NCBI GenBank assembly: GCA_015231515.1
Contig: JADGBM010000029.1
Coordinates: forward strand, 1 to 32,341
Direction of reading: 5' to 3'
Length of the DNA: 32,341 bases
Source of the DNA: Desulfobulbaceae bacterium
GTDB taxonomy: Bacteria > Desulfobacterota > Desulfobulbia > Desulfobulbales > VMSU01
The notes below the pieces were generated by a model. It worked only from the letters and a program-made list of their open reading frames with translations, did not search any database and had not been told where the DNA came from. This document shows, one piece after another, positions 16,682 through 24,570 of the stretch. Position 1 is the stretch's first letter, and each line of letters starts with the position of its first letter. The translations under genes and the position numbers were made by a program.

Positions 16682-17086
16682 ATGTTTGGCGATGTAATTA
16701 ATGGCCTTAAAAATGGTCTGTTCCCGCCAGATTTAACAGCGTTGAAGAAACGTTTCAATATTGCCATAATTAAAAAACTGGCTGTTTTAAAGCTGCCCAG
16801 CCAGTTCTGGTCAAATGATCCCAAGATAAATCCTTCAATAGAACAACTTGCCTGTGTGGCTTTTATCCTAGAGGATGGTGAAAGTTTAAGCCTGGTGGAA
16901 CTTGCTGTTGCACACGAGATATCCGGGAAGTTACGTGGTAAAGAGTCCGCCCATGAACTGGATAGTTTAGTTCGTGCCCGATTAAAAATAATTACTGATA
17001 CCTTTCTTGGTTTTGCTACAGATAAAGCCTTTCTGTTCGAACTCTCCGGTAAGGTTAAACGTTGCGGTTCCTCCCTGAATATGTAG
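16682..17086 (+). CDS. Unrecognised small protein downstream of ykgJ-like gene
   Basis: A 134-residue protein I do not recognise. It looks soluble, mixed helical, with basic patches (LKKRFNIAIIKKLAVLK) and one Cys near the end; no signal peptide, membrane segment or metal motif is seen. The start ATG is 12 bp after the YkgJ-family stop, with GGTGATGGG just upstream as a possible ribosome site, suggesting translational coupling. It is likely real because of this tight spacing and its full-length open frame without an opposing gene. Confidence 0.6.
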   Translation: MFGDVINGLKNGLFPPDLTALKKRFNIAIIKKLAVLKLPSQFWSNDPKINPSIEQLACVAFILEDGESLSLVELAVAHEISGKLRGKESAHELDSLVRARLKIITDTFLGFATDKAFLFELSGKVKRCGSSLNM

Positions 17087-17169
17087 GCTTGGCTGGTGAC
17101 AGTTGAACCTCTCTCCTTCTCTATTTCTCCCCTGCTTTTCTTTTATGTCGCGTTTTGATAGAATGAATA

Positions 17170-17196
17170 CAGATGTGTAACTTAATTACACATCTG
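17170..17196. promoter_or_regulatory. Perfect palindrome upstream of rpoH (possible activator site or terminator stem)
   Basis: CAGATGTGTAA (17170-17180) and TTACACATCTG (17186-17196) are exact reverse complements around CTTAA. The site lies about 125-150 bp before the sigma-54-like promoter of rpoH, the usual distance for an enhancer-binding activator. No T-run follows, so it is a poor terminator. The remaining bases from 17087 to 17388 hold no gene. Confidence 0.5.
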
Positions 17197-17320
17197 GTGC
17201 TTCTGATTGAAGAATATTGTGAATTTAAAATTTAAAAATTGTCGAGGTGAGGTCGGGGTTATATGCTGTTTGGCTGAATTGGTATGTGATTACAATAGGT
17301 TGCAATACTGTTCTTGGTGT

Positions 17321-17336
17321 TGGCTTGCAAGTTGCA
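17321..17336 (+). promoter_or_regulatory. Candidate sigma-54 promoter of rpoH
   Basis: TGGCTT at 17321-17326 and TTGCA at 17332-17336 place GG (17322-17323) and GC (17334-17335) exactly 10 nt apart, matching the -24/-12 consensus TGGCAC-N5-TTGCW with two mismatches. Start of transcription would be near 17347, about 42 nt before the rpoH ATG. E. coli rpoH also has a sigma-54 promoter among several. Confidence 0.5.
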
Positions 17337-17388
17337 AGTTTTTATAAGACATCATTTAACTTTGTCAAACATATTGTAGGTGAGAACG

Positions 17389-18279
17389 ATGCAAAACATG
17401 GAAGTTACTGCCACTGAGGCATACAATTCAAAGCCGTCATTTCCCGCAAATTATAATGGGGTCAATCACTACCTCAAGGAGATCAGCTGCCATCGTCTCT
17501 TGAGCACTGAGGAGACCGAAGCGCTGGCCTTACGTGTTTATAATTACGATGATGATTATGCTGGCTCGCAGCTGGTTATTGCCAATTTACGGCTGGTCGT
17601 GAAAGTTGTTATGGACTTTCAAAAATACTGGATGAACAATTTTTTAGACCTTATTCAGGAAGGTAACGTTGGCTTGACTAAGGCTGTGAAAAAGTTTGAT
17701 CCACACCGGGGGGTAAAATTCTCTTCGTATGCCGCTTACTGGATTCGTGCCTACATTCTGAAATCTATAATGGACAATTGGCGTTTAGTGAGAATTGGCA
17801 CAACTCAAGCGCAGCGGAAACTGTTTTACCGGCTGAACAAAGAAAAGAAACTTCTGGAGTCCCAGGGTATCAGCCCGGATTCGGCGCTATTAGCTGAAAG
17901 GCTTGATGTTAAAGAAAAAGAGATTGTCGAAATGGAGAGGCGTCTTGATAATTACGACCTTTCACTGGAGTCTCCTGTTGGCCCCAATTCGGAGCTGGAT
18001 CAGAAAAGCTTTCTGCCGAGCGAAAGTCCCGGGGTTGAAGAGATTGTTGCGGATAGTGAGTTTATTGAGTGGCTTCATAAGGAAATTGGAATTTTGGAGA
18101 AGACCCTCAGTCTAAGGGAACAAGTAATTCTCGCTGAACGTTTGCTGAGCCATGAGCCCCGTACCTTAAATGACATTGCTGAGCAGTTTGGCATTTCGCG
18201 GGAGAGGGTGCGACAGGTAGAAATTGGCCTCTTGGAGAAAATTAAAGATATTGTAAAGGAAGAGGTTGTTCTTCACTGA
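17389..18279 (+). CDS. rpoH: RNA polymerase heat-shock sigma factor (sigma-32 type)
   Basis: A 296-residue sigma-70-family protein of the RpoH group. Region 1.2/2.1 starts at about residue 22 (VNHYLKEISCHRLLSTEETEAL). Region 2.3-2.4 reads FLDLIQEGNVGLTKAVKKFD, then FSSYAAYWIRAYILKSIMDNWRLVR. The RpoH box is present (QRKLFYRLNKEK), and region 4 ends with LNDIAEQFGISRERVRQVE. There is no sigma-70 region 1.1. It directs transcription of chaperone and protease genes. Start: the frame is open from GTG 17380, but ATG 17389 has AGGTGAG about 4 nt upstream and is preferred. A sigma-54-like promoter and a palindrome lie upstream. It is convergent with dnaE, sharing a hairpin region. Confidence 0.92.
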   Translation: MQNMEVTATEAYNSKPSFPANYNGVNHYLKEISCHRLLSTEETEALALRVYNYDDDYAGSQLVIANLRLVVKVVMDFQKYWMNNFLDLIQEGNVGLTKAVKKFDPHRGVKFSSYAAYWIRAYILKSIMDNWRLVRIGTTQAQRKLFYRLNKEKKLLESQGISPDSALLAERLDVKEKEIVEMERRLDNYDLSLESPVGPNSELDQKSFLPSESPGVEEIVADSEFIEWLHKEIGILEKTLSLREQVILAERLLSHEPRTLNDIAEQFGISRERVRQVEIGLLEKIKDIVKEEVVLH

Positions 18280-18327
18280 AGTTAGCCATTCAGGCTGTAG
18301 CTAAGAGGTTTGAGGTAAAAGGTGGCA

Positions 18328-18393
18328 GGGTGAAAAGGTGACAGATGCCTCGCACCTTTCACCTCGTACCTCGAACCTTTCACCTTTTCACCC
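18328..18393. terminator. Long inverted repeat between convergent rpoH and dnaE
   Basis: GGGTGAAAAGGTGA (18328-18341) and TCACCTTTTCACCC (18380-18393) are perfect 14-bp complements around a 38-nt spacer that itself holds GAGGT/ACCTC-like short repeats. The right arm encodes the last codons and stop of dnaE. It probably ends transcription from both sides, but lacks long T-runs. GGTGAAAGGT-like units recur from 18304 to 18393, as in intergenic repeats. Confidence 0.55.
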
Positions 18394-21300
18394 ACCGTTT
18401 ATTCCTTCCATCTTGTAGTTCCACCTGTTTCTGCTGAAAAATTATATGACTGTCACTGATTAATTCAGCAATGTTTTCACGAAGTTCGCTACAGGGCCTG
18501 ATTGTCATGTCAGGGGGAACTTCAATGTCAACTTCGCCACGTTTGTCAAAATGGATGGTCAAGCCTACGGGACAGTCGCCATAGAACTGCTGGAAGAGTT
18601 TTTTCAGGCCCTCGATGGTCGGCCTGGTAATGTTCTCAGCTTGGAGAATGACGTGGGCTTTCTCAGTGAATTTTTTACGGGCATCACTGATGCTGTCTAC
18701 AGTTTCGGCGATGATTTTTGCACCGCGTTCATCGGCAGTCTTTAAGTTGCCCTGAATTATAATTGGTTCGTTTGTGCCCAGTAGTGCGGAGCATTCCGCA
18801 AATGTTCTTGGGAAAATGATGATTTCCATGCTGCCGGTGAGATCTTCTAAGGTAATAAAGGCCATGCGGTCGCCATTTTTACTCTTATGCTCCTTTAGGG
18901 TCCTGACAAGTCCGCCCACTCTCACCGGACGCTCATCTTCACTGGTTGACAGGGTAGCCAGATCGGCATCAACAATCTCTTTCAAATCATGTCTGTAGGA
19001 ATCCAGAGGGTGGCCAGTGATATAAAACCCAACCGTCTCTTTTTCAGCAGCCAGCAACTCCTGTTGATCCCATTCGGGAATATTCGGCAGGGGAATTGAA
19101 GAGGCCTTTATTGAATCGCTTTCCGGGAGCAGGCCGAACAGGGAGATCTGGCCACTCTGCTTGTCCCGCTGGGCAGACTGAGCTTGCTCCAGAGCCTGGT
19201 CCAAAATAGTGAAAAGCTGGGAGCGTTTTACGCCAAAAGAGTCGTAGGCCCCAGCTTTTATCAAACTTTCAATAACCCGCCGATTCACCCTGCGCGAGTC
19301 GATTCTGTTGCAAAAATTTTCTAAACTCTTATAGGGCCCTTCTTTGTCTCGTTCTTCAATAATTGAATCAAGCGCCGCTCCACCGACATTTTTGACCGCA
19401 GCGAGACCAAACCTGATCCGGTCATCGATTACGTTGAAATCCTGATCGCTTTCATTGATGTCGGGCGGCAGAACTTCAATTTCATGGTCTTTACACTCAT
19501 TTATATAGAGAACGACTTTATCGGTGTTATTTACATCGCAGGAGAGTAATGCTGCCATGAACTGGGCAGGGTAGTGGGCCTTGAGATAGGCAGTTTGGTA
19601 GGCGATGAGGGCGTAGGCGGCACTATGGGACTTGTTGAAACCATAGCCGGCGAATTTTGCCATCAAATCAAAGACGAACTCGGCCTTATCCTCCGGTACA
19701 TTATTAGCCTTACTGCCGGCCATGAACTTTTCTTTTTCATTATCCATGACCTCCTTGATTTTTTTACCCATGGCCCGTCTGAGCATGTCGGCATCACCAA
19801 GGGAGTAGCTTGCCAGGACATTGGCAATTTTCATTACCTGTTCCTGATAGACGATGACGCCGTAAGTCTCCTTTAAAATGGGCTCAAGCTGTGGCAATGG
19901 GTATTTGGCCACCATTTTGCCGTGTTTGGTGTTGACGAAATCATCAACCATGCCGCTTTCCAGGGGGCCCGGTCGATAAAGGGCTACCAGCGCGATAAGA
20001 TCTGTGAAAACCTCCGGCTTCATGCTGGTCAACAGGGCACGCATCCCGGAACTTTCAAGCTGGAAAACGCCAAGCGCGTCACCCTTGCGAAGAAGTTTGT
20101 AGGTCTTCTCGTCATCCATCGGGATGGTTGAGATATTAAGGCGTTTACCAAGAACCTTTTCGATAAGTCGATTGGCACGTTCAATTACAGTCAGAGTTTT
20201 AAGGCCCAAAAAGTCAAATTTGATCAGACCCGTCATCTCGGTATACTTCATGGCAAACTGGGTCAGGACCTCACCCTTTGGACCTCTGCAAACGGGAAGA
20301 TATTCAACCATGGGTTTCGGGGAAACGACGACACCGGCAGCATGGGTTGATGTGTGACGGGGGAGACCTTCAAGGCGAATGGCGATTTTTAACAATTCAT
20401 TAATCTGCGGGTCACGTTTCTGGAGGTCCTGAAGCCTGGGTTCTTCGTTGATGGCTTGTGGGAGTGTAATACCGAGTTTTTCTGGAATGAGCTTAGCGAC
20501 TTTGTCAACGTCGGAATATGGTATTGCCAGCGCCCGGCCAACATCGCGGATAACACCTTTGGCTTTCATGGACCCATAGGTCACAATCTGGGCAACATGG
20601 GTATCTCCACCATATTTCTTCTGTACATACTCAATAACTTCGCCACGTCGTTCCTGGCAAAAATCAACGTCAAAGTCCGGCATGCCTTTTCTTTCAATGT
20701 TGAGAAATCGTTCAAATATCAGTCCGTAAGTTATCGGGTCAATATCGGTGATTTTCATGCAATAGGCAGCCAGGCTGCCGGCACCTGAGCCACGACCGGG
20801 CCCAACAGGAATATGCTGACCTTTTGACCAGTTGATGAAATCAGCTACGATAAGGAAATAGCCCGGAAAACCCATTTGTGTAATTATCTTGATCTCCATA
20901 TCAAGACGGTCGCGGTAGGTCTTTTCAAGCTCTGGGGTCAGTTCGGTGTGGATTTTGACCTGTTCGAGCCGGTCTTCAAGGCCTGCTCTGGCCTGTTGTT
21001 CAAAAACGCTATCGAGGCTCTGGCCTTCAGGGAGTTCAAAGATGGGAAAATAATGTTCATCAAAGCTCAAGTCAAGATTGCACTGATCGGCAATCTTGCG
21101 GCTGTTTTCAATGGCTTCAGGGCAGTCAGCAAAGGCTGTGCGCATTTCAGCGGGAGATTTGAAATAAAGCTCGTCAGTAGAGAAACGGAAGCGGTCTTCA
21201 TCTGTGATGGTTTTGCCGGTTTGGATGCAGAGAAGCACCTCATGGGCGTAAGCATCTGAACGCTCCAGATAGTGACAGTCGTTGGTGGCCACAAGGGGGA

Positions 21301-21910
21301 TGTTAAGTTGCGCTGAAAGTTTTTTGAGTCCCTGGTTTACGGCAATCTGTTCTTGTAGGCCATTTTCCTGTATTTCGAAATACAGACGGTCTGGAAAAAG
21401 TTTGTGCAGCTCTTTAGCCGCTTTTGCTGCACCGTCGAAATCCCCGTTGTGACCAACCAGGTAAGGGACTTCCCCATGAAGGCAGGCGGTGAGGGCAATG
21501 AGCCCTTCGCTATGTTGGGCAAGTACTTCCTTGTCGATTCGAGGTTTGTAGTAAAAACCCTCCATGTAGGCAATACTGGCAAGTTTGAGCAGATTCTGGT
21601 AGCCGGTTTTGTTCATGGCCAGCAGGACGAGGTGGTAATACTGAAGCGTGTCTCCAGCTTTAGCCTTTTTTATATGACGACTGACGGGCGCCACGTAGAA
21701 TTCACAGCCAATAATTGGCTTAAGTTTTGCCTTTTTTGCAGCAACATAAAATTCCAGAGCGCCATACATTGAGCCATGGTCAGTGATGGTGACGGTATCC
21801 ATTCCATACTCTTTGCATTTATCAAAGAGGTCATTGAATCGAATGGCGCCGTCAAGCATACTGTATTGCGTGTGAACGTGAAGATGGGTGAAATCTGCTG
21901 GTTGTGTCAT
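18380..21910 (-). CDS. dnaE: DNA polymerase III subunit alpha
   Basis: The replicative polymerase subunit. The 1176-residue length is normal for DnaE1. The N-terminal PHP domain begins FTHLHVHTQYSMLDG (residues 7-21) with DHGSMYG at 45. The palm has VGPGRGSGAGSL near 369 and the catalytic aspartates in PDFDVDF (Asp412, Asp414); a third in KFDFLGLKTL corresponds to the E. coli Asp555 region. The helix-hairpin-helix and OB region follow (RVGGLVRTLKEHKSKNGDRMAFITLEDLTGS). The ATG at 21910 has AGGA 7 nt upstream. It follows the TIM-barrel gene by 19 bp on the same strand. The final codons are formed by one arm of a 14-bp inverted repeat, giving a basic end (KRWVKR), so the C-terminus may have been remodelled by a repeat. 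Confidence 0.97.
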   Translation of the reverse strand: MTQPADFTHLHVHTQYSMLDGAIRFNDLFDKCKEYGMDTVTITDHGSMYGALEFYVAAKKAKLKPIIGCEFYVAPVSRHIKKAKAGDTLQYYHLVLLAMNKTGYQNLLKLASIAYMEGFYYKPRIDKEVLAQHSEGLIALTACLHGEVPYLVGHNGDFDGAAKAAKELHKLFPDRLYFEIQENGLQEQIAVNQGLKKLSAQLNIPLVATNDCHYLERSDAYAHEVLLCIQTGKTITDEDRFRFSTDELYFKSPAEMRTAFADCPEAIENSRKIADQCNLDLSFDEHYFPIFELPEGQSLDSVFEQQARAGLEDRLEQVKIHTELTPELEKTYRDRLDMEIKIITQMGFPGYFLIVADFINWSKGQHIPVGPGRGSGAGSLAAYCMKITDIDPITYGLIFERFLNIERKGMPDFDVDFCQERRGEVIEYVQKKYGGDTHVAQIVTYGSMKAKGVIRDVGRALAIPYSDVDKVAKLIPEKLGITLPQAINEEPRLQDLQKRDPQINELLKIAIRLEGLPRHTSTHAAGVVVSPKPMVEYLPVCRGPKGEVLTQFAMKYTEMTGLIKFDFLGLKTLTVIERANRLIEKVLGKRLNISTIPMDDEKTYKLLRKGDALGVFQLESSGMRALLTSMKPEVFTDLIALVALYRPGPLESGMVDDFVNTKHGKMVAKYPLPQLEPILKETYGVIVYQEQVMKIANVLASYSLGDADMLRRAMGKKIKEVMDNEKEKFMAGSKANNVPEDKAEFVFDLMAKFAGYGFNKSHSAAYALIAYQTAYLKAHYPAQFMAALLSCDVNNTDKVVLYINECKDHEIEVLPPDINESDQDFNVIDDRIRFGLAAVKNVGGAALDSIIEERDKEGPYKSLENFCNRIDSRRVNRRVIESLIKAGAYDSFGVKRSQLFTILDQALEQAQSAQRDKQSGQISLFGLLPESDSIKASSIPLPNIPEWDQQELLAAEKETVGFYITGHPLDSYRHDLKEIVDADLATLSTSEDERPVRVGGLVRTLKEHKSKNGDRMAFITLEDLTGSMEIIIFPRTFAECSALLGTNEPIIIQGNLKTADERGAKIIAETVDSISDARKKFTEKAHVILQAENITRPTIEGLKKLFQQFYGDCPVGLTIHFDKRGEVDIEVPPDMTIRPCSELRENIAELISDSHIIFQQKQVELQDGRNKRWVKR

Positions 21911-21929
21911 TGAATAATCCTGATAATGG

Positions 21930-22742
21930 TTATACTGTCTTTTTGCCTAGGTTTGCCACACCCATCTGTCGGAGGGTTTCCAGACTGGCCCAGAGATCAT
22001 CTTCGGAGTGAGGTTCGAGCGTAATAAGCGGGTTGAGCCTGTTTGCCGCCAGGTAGTTGAAAAGGGCGGCAAAATCAAAAGAACCATGTCCAATTGCCAG
22101 ATGCGAGTCATGGGTGCCGGTATTGTCATGTAGATGTAAATGACCTAACCAGGGATTCATCTCGGGTAACCACTCCTGCCAGGTTGATTTGGCGAAGGCC
22201 AGCAGATGCCCTGTGTCAAGGCAGAATCGAGCCAACGGAGAGTTTAAGGACTCAAGCATTTTTTTGTGTTGGGTAGGATTGAACTCGTAGGTGTTTTCCA
22301 GGGCGACAGTTGTGCCACTTGCTGCAGCAATTTCAATAAGTTCATGCCAGGTCTGGCGTGCAGCAGCAAACCACTCGTTTTGTTTGTAGCCATGTTTGTT
22401 GGCCTCAAAGTTCAAATGACAAATAATGGCTTTGGGGTGAAAGATTTCAATAAGAGCAAATGCACTGCGCAATTTGGCTCTGGTCGCTGAGAGGATTTCC
22501 TTGTCGAGCGCTCCAGGTGCAAGATCAAAAAAAGGGGCATGCAGTGTGCAGCTTAGGTTGTTTTCTTCTAAGCGACGGGCAATAACCCCAAAATCAGAGT
22601 CAGACTGGTCATAGAGTACATCGCCTTCAAGGCCGATCTCTGGCTGAAGTTGGTGTTCGATGAATACATCGATGAGACCATCTTTCAACTTCATGAATGG
22701 GGCATTGATGAAGCAGCGGTCTGCTGGGATAGTAAATTTCAT
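21930..22742 (-). CDS. TIM-barrel sugar isomerase/AP endonuclease-like protein
   Basis: A 270-residue cytoplasmic protein of the xylose isomerase-like TIM-barrel superfamily. Metal-ligand-type motifs at strand ends are visible: CTLHAPFFDLAPG (about residue 60), KAIICHLNF (about 104), VALENTYEF (Glu about 148), FCLDTGHLLAF (about 173), GHLHLHDNTGTHDSHLAIG (about 195) and ITLEPHS (Glu about 243). These suit a divalent-metal enzyme acting on a sugar phosphate or a DNA end; substrate cannot be told. It starts 14 bp after the Trm112-like gene and is followed after 19 bp by dnaE, so the three form an operon. It lacks a clear Shine-Dalgarno, which suggests coupling to the upstream gene. Confidence 0.82.
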   Translation of the reverse strand: MKFTIPADRCFINAPFMKLKDGLIDVFIEHQLQPEIGLEGDVLYDQSDSDFGVIARRLEENNLSCTLHAPFFDLAPGALDKEILSATRAKLRSAFALIEIFHPKAIICHLNFEANKHGYKQNEWFAAARQTWHELIEIAAASGTTVALENTYEFNPTQHKKMLESLNSPLARFCLDTGHLLAFAKSTWQEWLPEMNPWLGHLHLHDNTGTHDSHLAIGHGSFDFAALFNYLAANRLNPLITLEPHSEDDLWASLETLRQMGVANLGKKTV

Positions 22743-22756
22743 TTTGGCAGTGATGA

Positions 22757-22924
22757 CTAATCGAGCTTTTTTGCCTCGTCAATGAGCATGACAGGAATAT
22801 CGTCGCGAATTTCATAGAGTAATTTGCAGGCCTCACAAATTAACCCGTCGTTTGATTCATTAAGTTTGATTTCGCCCTTGCATTTGGGGCAGGCGAGGAT
22901 GTCCAAAAGTTCTTTGCTGATCAT
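22757..22924 (-). CDS. Trm112/YcaR-like small zinc protein
   Basis: A 55-residue gene below common length cut-offs. The deduced protein starts MISKELLDILACPKCKGEI, then LICEACKLLYEIRDDIPVML and ends AKKLD. The CPxCxG pair (Cys12, Cys15) and CxxC (Cys30, Cys33) followed by Y-x-I-x-x-x-I-P-V-M-L are the hallmark of the Trm112/UPF0434 family. In this family the proteins act as small zinc partners of methyltransferases or stand alone in bacteria. AGGAG lies 8 nt before the ATG at 22924. It is the first gene of the unit leading to dnaE. Confidence 0.88.
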   Translation of the reverse strand: MISKELLDILACPKCKGEIKLNESNDGLICEACKLLYEIRDDIPVMLIDEAKKLD

Positions 22925-23026
22925 AGCTGGCTCCTGAATGTATGCTGATTAGCGATACAATTAGTGATTGTGTCGCCGACGGTCTAATTTAAAAAAAACA
23001 GGATACTAACCCCGATGAACGGGATA

Positions 23027-23084
23027 AGTGCCTTTCGCAGATTATTTTCTTGTAAAAAAACAAGAAAATAATCTGTAAGGCACT
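23027..23084. repeat. Long near-perfect hairpin (24 paired bases)
   Basis: AGTGCCTT (23027-23034) pairs with AAGGCACT (23077-23084), and CAGATTATTTTCTTGT (23038-23053) pairs exactly with the 16 bases 23060-23075. Only TCG versus T is unpaired between the two stem parts. The loop is six A's. It lies downstream of the receiver gene and before the Trm112 unit, so it may end transcription or be a small mobile repeat. The surrounding 22925-23135 stretch holds no gene. Confidence 0.6.
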
Positions 23085-23135
23085 AAAATAGTGAGTGAGG
23101 GGTAATGCGTCAAGAAATAACAGAACGTATAAAGA

Positions 23136-23507
23136 TTAAGGCATTTCTAAAACATCGTTAACTGCTCTGAGGAGATCTTCTTTTTTAATGGGTTTGGTTA
23201 ACGTTTTTTTTGTACCGATACTTTCGGCCAATGACAGGTAGCGATCTGGTTCGATTATGCCGCCACCGGAGATGGCAATAACTTTAACGTTTTGGAACTC
23301 TTTTTCAAGTTCAATAATGGTTCTGAGTCCATCTTTTACCGGCATGACCATATCTGTTATGATCAGATCGGCCTGATGATTTCGAAAAATCTCTATTCCT
23401 TCCTGGCCGTCACCGGCGGTGTCTACAGTGTGCCCCTCAGTTTCGAGGATTTGCCGGAAAATCTTAACTATCCAAGGATCGTCGTCTATAACCAGTATAT
23501 GAGCCAA
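23136..23507 (-). CDS. Stand-alone response regulator receiver (CheY-like)
   Basis: A 123-residue single receiver domain with all key residues: the acidic group Asp8-Asp9-Asp10 (VIDDDPWIV), phospho-acceptor Asp52 (IITDMVMPVKDG), switch Ser80 (IAISGGG) and Lys105 (TKPIKKED). There is no output domain, so it acts by protein contact or as a phosphorelay step. The start codon is TTG at 23507, supported by GAGGT about 6 nt upstream and by the exact N-terminal alignment (xAHILVIDDD). It lies 125 bp after cysK on the same strand. The hybrid and orphan kinases further left are possible partners, but no pairing is shown. Confidence 0.9.
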   Translation of the reverse strand: MAHILVIDDDPWIVKIFRQILETEGHTVDTAGDGQEGIEIFRNHQADLIITDMVMPVKDGLRTIIELEKEFQNVKVIAISGGGIIEPDRYLSLAESIGTKKTLTKPIKKEDLLRAVNDVLEMP

Positions 23508-23568
23508 AATAAACCTCGTGTTGTGACGATCTGTAGCATGGGTTGCCGATGATGTCGATGGGTGAAAA

Positions 23569-23625
23569 TACTAAAATAACTCTTCTTTTATCCGATAAAC
23601 CGAATAATTCAAGGCTATTTTAGTA
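23569..23625. other. 10-bp inverted repeat downstream of cysK
   Basis: TACTAAAATA (23569-23578) and TATTTTAGTA (23616-23625) are perfect complements 37 nt apart, just past the cysK stop. It is a weak stem of A-T pairs that may be an end-of-transcript structure or chance. Confidence 0.3.
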
Positions 23626-23632
23626 AACGTGA

Positions 23633-24568
23633 TCAGTTTGTTGGTTCCTTTAAAAGGTCGGTGCTGAGGTAGCGTTCTCCAGTGTCAGGGAGTATGACCA
23701 CGATGGTTTTTCCCCGGTTATCCTCTTTTTTGGCAGTTTCAAGAGCTGCAAATGCGGCTGCCCCTGATGAGATTCCGCACAAGATGCCTTCCTGCAAGGC
23801 CAACTGTTTTGCACAGTCGATTGCTTGTTCATTACTGACACAGAAAATTTCATCGATTATGGAGGTGTTTAAGACGTCTGGAATAAACCCTGCCCCGATT
23901 CCCTGGATTTTATGCGGGCCGGGTGTGCCGCCTGAAAGAACAGGGGAGTCTTTAGGCTCAACGGCGATGCTGCGAACTGTAGCTTTACGTCCTTTGATGA
24001 CTTCAGAAACACCAGTTATAGTGCCGCCAGTTCCGACACCGGCTATAAAGATATCGATGGTGCCGTCGGTGTCGCGCCAGATCTCCTCTGCAGTGGTCTG
24101 GCGGTGAATTTGGGGGTTGGCAGGATTGGAAAACTGATCCGGCATAAAGCTGTCTGGTATTTCATCGCAAAGTTCTTTGGCCTTGGCAATGGCCCCTTTC
24201 ATGCCTAAAGGGCCAGGAGTAAGCACTAGTTCGGCCCCAAAATGTTTGAGCAGCATACGTCTTTCAAGACTCATTGTCTCAGGCATTGTCAGAAGGAGTT
24301 TCAAACCCCGCACAGCACAGGTGAAGGCTAAGGCGATACCTGTGTTGCCGCTGGTTGGCTCAATAATAGTTGTTGAAGGCCTGATTTTTCCGGCACTAAC
24401 ACCAGCATCAATCATCGCCACACCAATTCTGTCTTTTACGCAAAACAATGGGTTGGCCGATTCAACCTTTGCCAGCACGGTGGCAACGCCATCCTTATTG
24501 ATGGCGTTGAGTTGAACAAGTGGAGAGTTGCCGATGGTTTTGGTGAGGTCTTGATAGATATTTTTCAT
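23633..24568 (-). CDS. cysK: Cysteine synthase (O-acetylserine sulfhydrylase)
   Basis: A PLP enzyme that joins sulfide and O-acetylserine to give cysteine. The 311-residue length is normal. The PLP Lys is Lys45 in [11 protein letters not shown]; Cys43 replaces the more usual Ser of NPxxSVKDR, a small oddity. The substrate loop PTSGNTG is at 71-77, with [11 protein letters not shown], the [11 protein letters not shown] active-site loop and a CGISSGAAA segment. The start ATG 24568 is 2 nt after the cysE stop, with AGGGGGA 7 nt upstream, so the two are coupled and may form the cysteine synthase complex. It is followed by the receiver gene after 125 bp. Confidence 0.95.
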   Translation of the reverse strand: MKNIYQDLTKTIGNSPLVQLNAINKDGVATVLAKVESANPLFCVKDRIGVAMIDAGVSAGKIRPSTTIIEPTSGNTGIALAFTCAVRGLKLLLTMPETMSLERRMLLKHFGAELVLTPGPLGMKGAIAKAKELCDEIPDSFMPDQFSNPANPQIHRQTTAEEIWRDTDGTIDIFIAGVGTGGTITGVSEVIKGRKATVRSIAVEPKDSPVLSGGTPGPHKIQGIGAGFIPDVLNTSIIDEIFCVSNEQAIDCAKQLALQEGILCGISSGAAAFAALETAKKEDNRGKTIVVILPDTGERYLSTDLLKEPTN

Positions 24569-24570
24569 GA

